A stretch of 64,000 nt of DNA from Solimonas sp040066175 (GCF_040066175.1 NZ_JBEAAM010000019.1:8528-72527); one strand, 5' to 3'; positions 46,679-55,706 are shown, numbered from the stretch's first letter. The notes: generated by a model from the letters alone, not told the origin. A program made the numbers and translations.

Positions 46679-47908
46679 TTAAAAACTCCCCTTGAACCAC
46701 TCGCCGGCGCGCTGCATCCAGTACCCGAAGCCCTGGTTCGCGGCCCGGGCCACCTGCGGACGGGACTGGCGTCCGTACAGCAGCAGGCCCACGGCGGTGG
46801 CATACGCCGGATTGCGCGTCACGTCCTTGAGCCCGGCGACGTTGTGCGGCATGCCGATGCGCACCGGCAGCTCAAACACCTGCTCGGCGAGCTCGACGAC
46901 GCCCGGCATCTGCGCCGACGCACCGGTGAGCACCACGCCGCCGCCGATCAGCTCGTACCATTCGGAGCGGTGCAGCTCCCTGCGCACGAACCGGAACAGT
47001 TCCTCGTAACGCGGCTTGATCACCTCCGCGAGCGTCAGGCGCGACAGCCGCCGCGGCGGCTGATCGCCGACACCCCGGACCTCGATCTCCTCGTGGCCGG
47101 CGGCGAACTGCGGCAGCGCGACGCCGTACTGGACCTTCAGCTCCTCCGCGTAGGGCGCCGGCGTGCGGAACGCGACGCTGATGTCGTTCGTGACCTGGTT
47201 GCCGGCGATCGGCAGCACGGCGGTGTGGCGGATCGAGCCGCCGCGGAACACGGCGATGTCGGAGGTGCCGCCGCCGATATCGACCATGCACACGCCGAGG
47301 TCGCGCTCGTCCGGCAGCAGCGTCGCGTAACTCGACGCCAGATGCTGGAGAATCAGCTTGTCCACCTTCAGGCCGCAGGACTCGACACACTTGTAGATGT
47401 TCTGCGCCGCCGAGATCGAGCCGGTGACGATGTGCACCTTGGCCTCGAGACGCACCCCATGCATGCCGATCGGATCGTGGATGCCTTCGCGGCCATCGAC
47501 GACGAACTCCTGCGGGATCACGTGCAGGATCTTCTGGTCGGCCGGAATCGCGATCGCGCGCGCCGCATCCATGACGCTGTCCACGTCGCGCTCGCTGACG
47601 CTGCCGGCCCGCACGGGCGCGACGCCGGTCGAGTTGAAGCTGCGAATGTGCGTGCCGGAGATGCCGACATAGACCGACTGCGCACGGCAATTGGCCATGT
47701 GCTCGGCGTTCTCCACCGCGCGCTTGATCGCCTGTGTGGTCTGCTCGATGTTGACGACATCGCCACGGTTCATGCCGCGCGAGGCATGCTCGCCGCGGCC
47801 GACGATCTCGACCTCGCCATCCGGCGTGATCTGCCCCACCACCGCGGCGCACTTCGACGTGCCGACGTCCAGTCCCACGAGCAGCTTGCGTTCTTCGCGT
47901 CGCGCCAT
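46679..47908 (-). CDS. ftsA: Cell division protein FtsA
   Basis: FtsA anchors FtsZ filaments to the inner membrane. The 409-residue product has the actin-like nucleotide motifs LLVGLDVGTSKCA and MVDIGGGTSDIAVF, the 1C-domain segment VVNIEQTTQAIKRAV and VLTGASAQMPG. The C-terminal amphipathic helix GYWMQRAGEWFKGSF binds the membrane. It starts three bases after the ftsQ stop. Confidence 0.97.
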   Translation of the reverse strand: MARREERKLLVGLDVGTSKCAAVVGQITPDGEVEIVGRGEHASRGMNRGDVVNIEQTTQAIKRAVENAEHMANCRAQSVYVGISGTHIRSFNSTGVAPVRAGSVSERDVDSVMDAARAIAIPADQKILHVIPQEFVVDGREGIHDPIGMHGVRLEAKVHIVTGSISAAQNIYKCVESCGLKVDKLILQHLASSYATLLPDERDLGVCMVDIGGGTSDIAVFRGGSIRHTAVLPIAGNQVTNDISVAFRTPAPYAEELKVQYGVALPQFAAGHEEIEVRGVGDQPPRRLSRLTLAEVIKPRYEELFRFVRRELHRSEWYELIGGGVVLTGASAQMPGVVELAEQVFELPVRIGMPHNVAGLKDVTRNPAYATAVGLLLYGRQSRPQVARAANQGFGYWMQRAGEWFKGSF

Positions 47909-47911
47909 GCG

Positions 47912-48682
47912 TCAGTTCCTCTTTGCGTCGGCAGGGAGCTCGCGCCAGCCCACCGAGAAGCCATTGGTGTATCGAAGGTCCACGTACTTGACCGCGTCCA
48001 TGCGCGCGGCCAGTGCCTGCGCAGCCGGGCCCAGCAGCACATCGACCGCAGTCAGCGGATCGTCGCGGCCGAAGCGCAGCACGACGCCATCGCGTGTGGT
48101 CCCGGTCCAGTCGCCGCGCGCGTCCTCGCCCAGACTCAGCAGCGCGAACGGCGAACCGTCGAGCCGCGCGGACAGCCGCCGATAGGTGGCCAGCACGCGC
48201 GGCGCGCTGCCCTCGGGACCGGACAGCTCGGGCAGCGACTCGGGGACCTCGCGCCCTTGCGGCGCGAAAATCACGGCGTCGCCGTCGAGCAGGCCGTCCG
48301 TGCCCCAGCGCGCTGCCGGCATCCGTTCCCACAGGCGCAGCCGCACGGTCGCCGGCCACTCGCGCTCGACACGCACGCGCGCGACCCACGGCAGGCTCTG
48401 CACCGCCTGGTGCACGGCATCGAGATCCACATCGACGAAGCGCGCATCGAGCAGCGGCCGCACGGCCGCGTCGATCTCGGCGGCGCTGACCCGGCGCAGC
48501 TCGCCCTCGATCAGCAGCCGCGCGACCGGCCGCGCGCCGGTCATCTGGAAGAAGGCCCAGACCGCCGCCGCCGCCGCGCACAGTGCCGCGCTGCCGATCA
48601 GGAAGCGCAGCAGCCGCGACCGGCCGCTGGGCCCGGCCGTCTCGTCCTCGAACACTTCCGCATCCATCGCGATCGCCGTCAT
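47912..48682 (-). CDS. ftsQ: Cell division protein FtsQ
   Basis: FtsQ links the cytoplasmic and periplasmic divisome. The 256-residue protein has a short cytoplasmic tail, one membrane helix (about residues 27-48: LRFLIGSAALCAAAAAVWAFF), a POTRA domain (PVARLLIEGELRRVS...) and the beta-domain. PWVARVRVEREWPATVRLRLWER is the typical segment between them. The ATG overlaps the ddlB stop as ATGA. Confidence 0.95.
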   Translation of the reverse strand: MTAIAMDAEVFEDETAGPSGRSRLLRFLIGSAALCAAAAAVWAFFQMTGARPVARLLIEGELRRVSAAEIDAAVRPLLDARFVDVDLDAVHQAVQSLPWVARVRVEREWPATVRLRLWERMPAARWGTDGLLDGDAVIFAPQGREVPESLPELSGPEGSAPRVLATYRRLSARLDGSPFALLSLGEDARGDWTGTTRDGVVLRFGRDDPLTAVDVLLGPAAQALAARMDAVKYVDLRYTNGFSVGWRELPADAKRN

Positions 48683-49680
48683 CGCGCCGCTCCGTGCACC
48701 GGCTGCAGCGTCGTTTCCAGGATCGCCCAGCACAGTTCGGCGTAATCCATGCCGCGCGCGCGGGCCGCCATCGGCACCAGGCTGTGCGAGGTCATGCCGG
48801 GCACCAGGTTGACCTCGATCAGCCACGGCCGGTCCTGCGCGTCGAGCATGAAATCGACACGGCCCCAGCCGCGTGCGCCGATCGTTTCGAAGGCGCACAG
48901 ACAGATCGTCTGGATGCGCGCCTCGAGCCCGGAGTCCAGGCCGCTGGGACAGTGATAACGCGTCGCGTCGGACAGATACTTGGCGTTGTAGTCGTAAAAC
49001 TCGCCATCGGGCTCGATGCGGATCAGCGGTAGCGCTTCGCCATCGAGGACCGCGCAGGTGAATTCGTGGCCATGCGCGCCACCGGCGATGTAGCGTTCGG
49101 CCATCACGGTGCGTGGGATGGCGGCCTCGCCGCACGCCAGCCGCCAGGCCGCATCGAGCTGATCCGCGGACTTGACCTTGCTGACGCCGACGCTGGAGCC
49201 TTCCTCCGACGGCTTGAGGATGAAGGGATAGTCCAGCTGCGCGGCGGCGGCGTCGAGCTCGACACGGCTGCGCACCCAGACGTAGTCCGGCGTCGGCAGC
49301 GCTTCGGCCTTCCACAGGCGCTTGGTGCGCAGCTTGTCCATCGCCAGCGCAGACGCCAGCACGCCGCTGCCGGTGTACGGGATGCCCTGCAGATCGAGCA
49401 CCGCCTGAAGCGTGCCGTCCTCGCCGCCGGTGCCGTGCAGCACGTTGAATACCCGCGCGATGCCGTGCTCCTTGAGGCGCAGCACGTTGTCGCGCGTCGC
49501 GTCGATCGCGACGACATCGACACCCCTGGAGCGCAACGCGTCGGTCACGCCCTGCCCCGACCACAGCGACACCTGGCGCTCGGCGGACCAGCCGCCCATC
49601 AGCACGCCGACACGACCGAAAGCGGCGGGGTCGGTGACGCGCGGACGGGACGCATGGAGCGTGAGGCGTGAGGCGCTCAA
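48679..49680 (-). CDS. ddlB: D-alanine--D-alanine ligase
   Basis: Ddl joins two D-Ala residues for peptidoglycan precursors. The 333-residue ATP-grasp enzyme has GRVGVLMGGWSAERQVSLWSG, VFNVLHGTGGEDGTLQ and LDAQDRPWLIEVNLVPGMTSHSLVPMAARARG, with the metal ligands and the serine of the substrate loop. The only start that fits is the TTG at 49680, which overlaps the murB stop (TTGA). The first codons lie in a CGTGAGG-type heptamer repeat, so the N-terminus MSASRLTLHASRPR is likely not conserved. Confidence 0.93.
   Translation of the reverse strand: MSASRLTLHASRPRVTDPAAFGRVGVLMGGWSAERQVSLWSGQGVTDALRSRGVDVVAIDATRDNVLRLKEHGIARVFNVLHGTGGEDGTLQAVLDLQGIPYTGSGVLASALAMDKLRTKRLWKAEALPTPDYVWVRSRVELDAAAAQLDYPFILKPSEEGSSVGVSKVKSADQLDAAWRLACGEAAIPRTVMAERYIAGGAHGHEFTCAVLDGEALPLIRIEPDGEFYDYNAKYLSDATRYHCPSGLDSGLEARIQTICLCAFETIGARGWGRVDFMLDAQDRPWLIEVNLVPGMTSHSLVPMAARARGMDYAELCWAILETTLQPVHGAAR
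49660..49676. repeat. GCGTGAG heptamer repeat near the ddlB start
   Basis: GCGTGAGGCGTGAGGCG holds two tandem GCGTGAG copies, ending just before the TTG start of ddlB at 49680 on the plus-strand coordinate and encoding its first residues. It is a different heptamer from GATTCCC. Confidence 0.6.
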
Positions 49681-50606
49681 GACGGCTCTCCAACGATTCT
49701 GACTTCCGGCAGCAGTTCGACGCCGGTCCTGGTCTTCACGATTCCACGGATGTGCTCGATCAGCGCCTCGATATCCGCGGCGCGTGTGCCTTCGCCGGCG
49801 ATCAGGAAATTCGCGTGCTGCGTCGAAACCTCGGCCGCGCCGATGCGAAAACCCTTGAGCCCGCAGGATTCGATCAGGCGCGCAGCGTGATCGCCCGGCG
49901 GGTTGCGGAAGGTGCTGCCGGCACTGGGCTTGCCGACCGGCTGCGAGGCCTTGCGTCGGGCCAGCGACTCGCGCGTCTGGCGTGCATGGCTGCCGTCGCT
50001 GTCGGCGTGCACCCGGAAACGCGCCGCCAGGAAGCCGAGCAGCCCGGCCGGCAGCTCGACATGGCGGTACGCGTAGTGAAACGCCGCCGGCGCGAGCCAG
50101 CGCGCCGTGCCATCGCGGTACAGCCCCTCGACCTCGGCCACGTTCGGCCAGGTTTCGCCGCCCCAGGCTCCGGCGTTCATCGCCAGCGCGCCGCCGACCG
50201 TACCCGGAATGCCGGCCATGAAACCGAGCCCGGCGAGTGCGTGGCGCTCGGTGAACTTGGCCAGGCGCGCGCAGTGCACGCCGGCTTCGGCGTACACGTG
50301 AGACCCTTCAAGCCGCAGCACGTCGAGCGCGCCGTGCAGCGCGATCACCGTGCCACGCCAGCCGCCGTCGCGGACCAGCAGGTTGCTGCCCAGTCCGAGC
50401 CAGAGCACGGGCTCGTCCGTCGCCAAGGAGCGGACGAAGGCGATCAGGTCGTCGCGATCGGCCGGCTCGTAGTAGCGGTCCGCGGGTCCGCCCACGCGCC
50501 AACTCGTATGCCGTGCCATCGGTTCGTCGCGCAGCAGGCGGCCGCGCAGCTTTGGGGACGATTCCCGATTCCCGATTCCCGATTCCCGGCGGCCAGGCAC
50601 GTTCAC
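49677..50606 (-). CDS. murB: UDP-N-acetylenolpyruvoylglucosamine reductase
   Basis: MurB reduces UDP-GlcNAc-enolpyruvate to UDP-MurNAc with NADPH and FAD. The 309-residue protein has the FAD region ARHTSWRVGGPADRYYEP, NAGAWGGETWP, the catalytic Ser in SAGSTFRNPPGD and SCGLKGFRIGAAEVSTQHANFL. The GTG start overlaps the murC stop (GTGA). An in-frame array of four GATTCCC heptamers (50560-50587) encodes about ten residues, RRESGIGNRESS, between the start and the conserved LRDEPMARHTSW. Confidence 0.95.
   Translation of the reverse strand: MNVPGRRESGIGNRESSPKLRGRLLRDEPMARHTSWRVGGPADRYYEPADRDDLIAFVRSLATDEPVLWLGLGSNLLVRDGGWRGTVIALHGALDVLRLEGSHVYAEAGVHCARLAKFTERHALAGLGFMAGIPGTVGGALAMNAGAWGGETWPNVAEVEGLYRDGTARWLAPAAFHYAYRHVELPAGLLGFLAARFRVHADSDGSHARQTRESLARRKASQPVGKPSAGSTFRNPPGDHAARLIESCGLKGFRIGAAEVSTQHANFLIAGEGTRAADIEALIEHIRGIVKTRTGVELLPEVRIVGEPS
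50560..50587. repeat. Perfect four-copy GATTCCC array in murB
   Basis: Four exact tandem GATTCCC units on the plus strand (GGGAATC on the coding strand). They encode GIGNRES-type residues in the N-terminal extension of MurB without breaking the frame. Confidence 0.95.
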
Positions 50607-52033
50607 GCCGTGCTCCCGAAACGCCGGACCAGCAGTCCCGGCAGGCTGCCGACATCGCCCGCGCCGAGCGTCAGCACGACATCGCCGTCCTGCACGATGC
50701 GCTCGATCACTGCGGGCGCTTCGGCGAGTCCGCCGGACAGCAGCACCGGCTCGACCTGCCCGCGCGCGCGGATGCCGCGTGCGAGCGCGCGCGCATCGGC
50801 GCCCTCGATGGGCGCTTCGCCGGCGGCATAGACCTCGGCGAGCAGCAGTACGTCGGCGCCCGCCAGCACGGCGCAGAAGTCGTCGAACAGGTCGCGCGTG
50901 CGCGTATAGCGGTGCGGCTGGAACACGACGACCAGACGCCGCCCCGGGTGGGCGCTGCGCATCGCCTGGAACGTCGCCTCGATCTCGCGCGGATGGTGGC
51001 CATAGTCATCGACCAGCCACACGCGCCGCTGGCCGATCGTCAGCAGGCCATGCTGCTCGCAGCGCCGGCCGATGCCTTCGAACGAGGTGAACGCGCGGCG
51101 CATCGACTCGACGTCCACGCCCAGCTCGCGGCCGATCGCGACGGCAACCAGGGCGTTCTGCACGTTGTGCCGGCCGGGCAGGTTGAGATGGAAATCGGCA
51201 CGGAAGCCGTCGCTGCCGATCGCGGTGAAATGCGCACCGCTGCCCTCCGGGCGCACGTCGGATGCACGCAGGTCCGCATCCTCGGAGTAGCCGTAGGTCA
51301 GCACCGGCCGCCCGACTTCCGGGATCGTGTCGCGCACCACCGGATCGTCGATGCACAGCACGGCCAGGCCGTAGAACGGCAGTCGATGCAGAAACTCGAC
51401 GAACGTCGCGCGCAGCCGGCGGAAGTCGTGACCATAGGTTTCCAGATGATCGGCGTCGATGTTGGTCACCGCCGCCATCATCGGCATCAGATGCAGGAAC
51501 GAGGCATCGCTCTCATCGGCCTCCGCGACGAGGTAGTCGCCGGCCCCGAGGCGCGCGTTGCTGCCGGCCGACTTGAGCTTGCCGCCGATCACGTAGGTCG
51601 GATCGAGACCGCCCTCCGCGAGCACGCTCGCCACCAGACTCGTCGTCGTGGTCTTGCCGTGCGTACCGGCGATGGCGATGCCGTAGCGGAAGCGCATCAG
51701 CTCGGCGAGCATCTCCGCGCGACGCACCACCGGCATGCGGTGCTCGCGGGCATAGCGCAGTTCGGGATTGTCCTCCCGGACCGCGGTGGAGACGACGACC
51801 GCGTCCGCGCCCACGGTGTGCGCGGCGTCGTGCCCCAGATGGATCCTCGCGCCCAGCGCCGCGAGCCGCTGCGTCGCCGCACTGTCCTTCAAGTCGCTGC
51901 CGCTGACCTCGTAGCCGAGGTTGATCAGCACCTCGGCGATGCCGGCCATGCCCGAACCGCCGATGCCGAGCAGGTGGATGCGGCGCACGCGGCGCATCGG
52001 CCGGGTCATCAGGTTCTGGACCGTTTCCGTCAT
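50603..52033 (-). CDS. murC: UDP-N-acetylmuramate--L-alanine ligase
   Basis: MurC adds L-Ala to UDP-MurNAc. The 476-residue protein starts with the Rossmann motif IHLLGIGGSGM, then the ATP loop GTHGKTTTTSLV, EADESDASFL and DDYGHHPREIEAT, the usual order of Mur ligases. The ATG at 52033 has GGAG eight bases upstream and overlaps the murG stop as ATGA; a start two codons earlier (52039) is possible. Confidence 0.97.
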   Translation of the reverse strand: MTETVQNLMTRPMRRVRRIHLLGIGGSGMAGIAEVLINLGYEVSGSDLKDSAATQRLAALGARIHLGHDAAHTVGADAVVVSTAVREDNPELRYAREHRMPVVRRAEMLAELMRFRYGIAIAGTHGKTTTTSLVASVLAEGGLDPTYVIGGKLKSAGSNARLGAGDYLVAEADESDASFLHLMPMMAAVTNIDADHLETYGHDFRRLRATFVEFLHRLPFYGLAVLCIDDPVVRDTIPEVGRPVLTYGYSEDADLRASDVRPEGSGAHFTAIGSDGFRADFHLNLPGRHNVQNALVAVAIGRELGVDVESMRRAFTSFEGIGRRCEQHGLLTIGQRRVWLVDDYGHHPREIEATFQAMRSAHPGRRLVVVFQPHRYTRTRDLFDDFCAVLAGADVLLLAEVYAAGEAPIEGADARALARGIRARGQVEPVLLSGGLAEAPAVIERIVQDGDVVLTLGAGDVGSLPGLLVRRFGSTA

Positions 52034-53097
52034 GCCCATTCTCCATCGGCGAACTGCAGACAGACATCGGCAATGCGCGCGGTGGCATCCGGCCAGGCGG
52101 CGGCGCGCGCCGCCTCGGACATGCGCCGCAGGCGCTGGCGGTCGCCCAGCAGCTCGCGCAGCAGCGCGGCCAGCTGCGCCGGGGTAGCGTCGCGCTCCGG
52201 CAACAGCACCGCGGCGCCGGCGTTGACGAGATACTCGGCGTTGCGCGTCTGGTGGTCATCGACGGCGAACGGGAAAGGCACCAGCAGCGAGGCCACGCCG
52301 GCCGCACTGAGCTCGGCGATGGTCGAGGCACCGGCGCGGCAGACGACGAGATCGGCCCAGGCCAGCGCGCCAGGCATGTCGTCGATGAAGGACTCGATCC
52401 GCGCTTCGACACCGACTTCGGCGTAGGCGCGCCGGGCGATGTCGAGCGTGCGCCCGGCCTGGTGACGAACCTCCGGACGCTGCGCCGGGGCGAGCAGGGC
52501 CAGCGCGCGCGGCACCTGCTCGTTGAGCGCCTTCGCGCCCTGGCTGCCGCCGACGACGAGCAGCCGCGGCGCGCCCTCGTGTTCGAGGCGCTGCGCGGCC
52601 GCAGGCACCGCGGCGAAGCCGGCACGCACCGGGTTGCCCACCGTCTGCGCATCGCGGAAGGTGCCGGGGAACGCTTCGAGCACGCAGCGCGCGAGTCTTG
52701 CCAGCCAGCGATTGGTCAGGCCGGCGGCGGCGTTCTGCTCGTGCACGACCAGAGGCCGGCGCAGCAGCCAGGCCGCGACGCCACCGGGCCCGGCGGCGAA
52801 GCCGCCCATGCCGAGCACGGCATCGGGCCGCTCGCGGCGCAGGATCGCCAGCGCCTGCAGGATGGCGCGCAGCAGTTGCAGCGGCGCCTGCAGCAGCTTG
52901 AGCAGACCCTTGCCGCGCAGGCCGGAGACGCACACGTACTGCATCGGGATGCCATGCGGCGGCACGACTCGCGCCTCGAAACTGTCCGGCGCACCCATCC
53001 AGACGACCTGATGTCCGCGTTCGCGTAGATAGTCGGCGACGGCGAGCGCCGGATAGACGTGGCCACCGGTGCCGCCGGCCATGATCATCAGCTTCAC
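52030..53097 (-). CDS. murG: UDP-GlcNAc:lipid I N-acetylglucosaminyltransferase
   Basis: MurG adds GlcNAc to lipid I to make lipid II on the inner face of the inner membrane. The 355-residue GT28 enzyme has the N-terminal MAGGTGGHVYPALAV and the sugar-nucleotide site in VCRAGASTIAEL, VPFPFAVDDHQTRNAEYL. The GTG at 53097 overlaps the ftsW stop as GTGA and gives VKLMIMAGGTGGH, the normal start. Confidence 0.97.
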   Translation of the reverse strand: MKLMIMAGGTGGHVYPALAVADYLRERGHQVVWMGAPDSFEARVVPPHGIPMQYVCVSGLRGKGLLKLLQAPLQLLRAILQALAILRRERPDAVLGMGGFAAGPGGVAAWLLRRPLVVHEQNAAAGLTNRWLARLARCVLEAFPGTFRDAQTVGNPVRAGFAAVPAAAQRLEHEGAPRLLVVGGSQGAKALNEQVPRALALLAPAQRPEVRHQAGRTLDIARRAYAEVGVEARIESFIDDMPGALAWADLVVCRAGASTIAELSAAGVASLLVPFPFAVDDHQTRNAEYLVNAGAAVLLPERDATPAQLAALLRELLGDRQRLRRMSEAARAAAWPDATARIADVCLQFADGEWA

Positions 53098-54281
53098 GGC
53101 TGGTACTCCGCGGGCGTGACGGAGAAGCCAGCGGCGCGGTTCTCGTAATCCACGCGCAGGATCAGGCCCAGCATCGCGCACACCGTCAGCAGCGAGGAGC
53201 CGCCGTAGCTCAGCAGCGGCAGCGTCAGGCCCTTGGTCGGCAGCAGGCCGAGATTCACCGCCATGTTGACCAGCGCCTGCAGGCCGATCCAGCCGGTCAG
53301 TCCGTAGGCCAGGTAGGCCGGGAACAGGCGACCGTTGACTTCGGCCGTGCGGCCGATCGCAAAGCCGCGCCACACGATCACGCCGAACAGCGCGATGAGC
53401 ACACCGATCCCCGCCAGGCCCAGTTCCTCGGCGAGGATCGCGAAGATGAAGTCGGTGTGCATTTCGGGCAGGTAGAGCAGCTTCTGCACGCTGTTGCCCA
53501 GGCCGACGCCGGTCCATTCGCCGCGGCCGACGGCGATCAGCGACTGCGCCAGCTGCCAGCCGCCGTTCTCGACATCGGCCCAGGGGTTCATGAAATTGAG
53601 CACGCGCCGCAGGCGATAGGGTTCGGCCAGCGCCAGCGCCGCGAGCGCCCCGCCGCCGAGCGCAGCGAAGCCCAGGTAGTAACCGACCCGCGCGCCGCCG
53701 AGAAACAGCATCAGGAAGGCCACGCCCATCAGGATCGCGGTCGCGCCGAAATCGGGCTCCATCAGCAGCAGACCGCAGGGCAGCAACAGCGCCAGCAGAG
53801 GCAGCAACAGCCCCTTGAGCGTGTTCTGCAGCGCCGCCTGGCGGCGTGAGATATAGCCGGCGAGGAACACCACGAGCGCCAGTCGTGCCGGTTCGGAAGC
53901 CTGCAGGCGGAACACACCCAGATCGATCCAGCGCCGTGCCGCGTTCACCGTGATGCCGATGCCCGGCACCAGCACCAGGACCAGCAGCAGCAGCGCGAAC
54001 AGGTACAAGGGCACGCTGGTGTGCTGCCAGGCGCGCATCGGCAGGCAGTACATCAGCCCGCCCAGCGCCGCACCGAGTCCGACGAAGAGCAGCTGGCGGT
54101 AGAAGAAATGGAATGCGTCGCCGGTCAGCTTTTCGGCCTGCGCCACCGAGGCAGAGGCCACCATGATCAGGCCCCAGCCGAGCAGCACGACGACGGCACC
54201 GCACAGCCAGGCGTCCAGGCCATGGCGCGCACTGGGCAGCGGCACGGCGCCACCGAGACGGTCGAGAAGGACCGCGCTCAC
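53094..54281 (-). CDS. ftsW: Peptidoglycan polymerase FtsW (SEDS family)
   Basis: FtsW is the septal glycan polymerase working with FtsI. The 395-residue protein has ten predicted helices. LLMEPDFGATAILMGVAF, GEWTGVGLGNSVQK and PTKGLTLPLLSYGGSSLL are the SEDS-family signatures. The GTG start overlaps the murD stop (GTGA). Confidence 0.96.
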   Translation of the reverse strand: MSAVLLDRLGGAVPLPSARHGLDAWLCGAVVVLLGWGLIMVASASVAQAEKLTGDAFHFFYRQLLFVGLGAALGGLMYCLPMRAWQHTSVPLYLFALLLLVLVLVPGIGITVNAARRWIDLGVFRLQASEPARLALVVFLAGYISRRQAALQNTLKGLLLPLLALLLPCGLLLMEPDFGATAILMGVAFLMLFLGGARVGYYLGFAALGGGALAALALAEPYRLRRVLNFMNPWADVENGGWQLAQSLIAVGRGEWTGVGLGNSVQKLLYLPEMHTDFIFAILAEELGLAGIGVLIALFGVIVWRGFAIGRTAEVNGRLFPAYLAYGLTGWIGLQALVNMAVNLGLLPTKGLTLPLLSYGGSSLLTVCAMLGLILRVDYENRAAGFSVTPAEYQP

Positions 54282-55705
54282 GCCGTGCCTCCGGCCATCG
54301 CCAGCACCGCCGCGCGGAAGCGGTCGCCGCGGTCGATGTAGTTGCGGAACTGGTCGAAGCTCGCGCAGGCCGGCGACAGCAACACCTGGTCACCGGGCTG
54401 GGCGAGCTCGCGCGCCCGGTGCAGCGCGGCGCCCAGGTCCGGTACGCGGAACACGGGCAGCGCGCCGGCGATGTCGGCTTCGATGCGTCCGGCGTCCTCG
54501 CCGAACAGCACGGCCGCCCGGCCCTTGCACGCCAGCGGCTCGCGCAGTTCGGCGAAGGACTGGCCCTTGCCCTGGCCGCCGCCGAGCCAGACGATGGGCG
54601 CCGGCAGGCCATTGAGCGCGGCCAGCGTCGAGCCGACGTTGGTGCCCTTGGAATCGTTGAAGTAGCGCACGCCAAGGATCTCGGCGACGAACTCGCAGCG
54701 GTGCGGCAGGCCGGTGAAACCGCGCAGTGCGCGCAGTGCGGCTTCGCGCGGGATGCCGGCTGCGTCGGCCAGCGCCAGCGCCGCGAGCGCATTGGCGACA
54801 TTGTGCAGACCGAAGATCTTCAGTTCGGCCATCGCAAAGACGGGAATCGGGAATCGGGACTCTGGAATCGTTTCAGCGAGCCACTTCTGGCCGTTCTGTT
54901 CGATCAGGCCATAGCCTCTGGTGGAGGCCGGAGCACCAAGCCCGAAGCTCAGCAGCGCTTGCGATTCCCGATTCCCGATTCCCGATTCCCGGGCGAGTGC
55001 GACCACGCGCTCATCGTCACGGTTCACGATCGCGGCCGCGCAGCCTTTGAAGATGCGCGCCTTCGCCGCGCCATAGCGCGCCATCGTGCCATGCCGGTCG
55101 AGGTGGTCCGGCGACAGATTCAGGATCGTCGCCGCCGCGCAACGCAGGCTGCGCGTGGTTTCGAGCTGGAAGCTCGACAGCTCCAGCACGTAGAGCTGCA
55201 CGTCGTCGGCGAGCAGGTCGAGCGCCGGCGTACCCAGATTGCCGCCGACGGCGACGCGCATGCCGGCGGCCCTGCCCATCTCGCCGACCAGCGTCGTCAC
55301 CGTGGACTTGCCGTTCGAGCCGGTGATGCCGATGACGGCCGGCGGCACGCCGGAGACAGGAGCCGCATGCACCGCGCGGGCGAAGAGTTCGATGTCGCCG
55401 ACGATTTCGACGCCGGCCGCGGCCAGCTCGCGCACGAACGGTTCTTCGAGCGCGATGCCCGGCGACACCACGGCCATCGTGAACTGTGACAGCGGCTGCG
55501 GCGCCGAGAACGCGCCGAGCCGGAATTCGACCTGCGGATACTGCGCGCGCAGCGCTTCGACGCCTGCAGGTGCTGCACGCGAATCGGTCACGACAACGTC
55601 GGCGCCCTCACGGACGAGGTAGCGCAGTACCGAGCCGCCGGAAACGCCCAGCCCAACGACGAGCACGCGCTCGCTGCCGTAGCGTTGTTGCGTTTCGCGT
55701 CTCAC
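54278..55705 (-). CDS. murD: UDP-N-acetylmuramoylalanine--D-glutamate ligase
   Basis: MurD adds D-Glu to UDP-MurNAc-L-Ala. The 475-residue protein has VLVVGLGVSGGS, the ATP loop ITGSNGKSTVTTLV, LSPDHLDRHG and FNDSKGTNVGSTLAALNGL, as in the family. It is about 30-40 residues longer than E. coli MurD (about 438). Two insertions made of heptamer arrays account for much of this: GIGNRES between VVALA and LLSFG, and TIPESRFPIP between WLAE and MAELKIFG. The GTG start follows the mraY stop by one base. Confidence 0.95.
   Translation of the reverse strand: MRRETQQRYGSERVLVVGLGVSGGSVLRYLVREGADVVVTDSRAAPAGVEALRAQYPQVEFRLGAFSAPQPLSQFTMAVVSPGIALEEPFVRELAAAGVEIVGDIELFARAVHAAPVSGVPPAVIGITGSNGKSTVTTLVGEMGRAAGMRVAVGGNLGTPALDLLADDVQLYVLELSSFQLETTRSLRCAAATILNLSPDHLDRHGTMARYGAAKARIFKGCAAAIVNRDDERVVALARESGIGNRESQALLSFGLGAPASTRGYGLIEQNGQKWLAETIPESRFPIPVFAMAELKIFGLHNVANALAALALADAAGIPREAALRALRGFTGLPHRCEFVAEILGVRYFNDSKGTNVGSTLAALNGLPAPIVWLGGGQGKGQSFAELREPLACKGRAAVLFGEDAGRIEADIAGALPVFRVPDLGAALHRARELAQPGDQVLLSPACASFDQFRNYIDRGDRFRAAVLAMAGGTA
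54842..54869. repeat. GGGAATC array in murD (second copy, opposite orientation)
   Basis: Four tandem units: two exact GGGAATC, then GGGACTC and TGGAATC. On the coding strand the sequence reads GATTCCC-like and encodes PESRFPIP. It is inverted relative to the array at 54963-54990. Confidence 0.9.
54963..54990. repeat. Perfect four-copy GATTCCC array in murD
   Basis: Four exact GATTCCC units on the plus strand, encoding RESGIGNRES on the coding strand. They lie 93 bp from the opposite-orientation array, so the two could pair as a stem. Confidence 0.95.
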
Positions 55706-55706
55706 G

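Noticed and set aside
46661..48745. A 694-codon plus-strand open frame opposite ftsA and ftsQ
   Set aside because: Antisense shadow; crosses two real genes and shows no domain.
54842..54990. Heptamer arrays as a CRISPR array
   Set aside because: Units of seven bases in direct tandem, no spacers and no cas genes.
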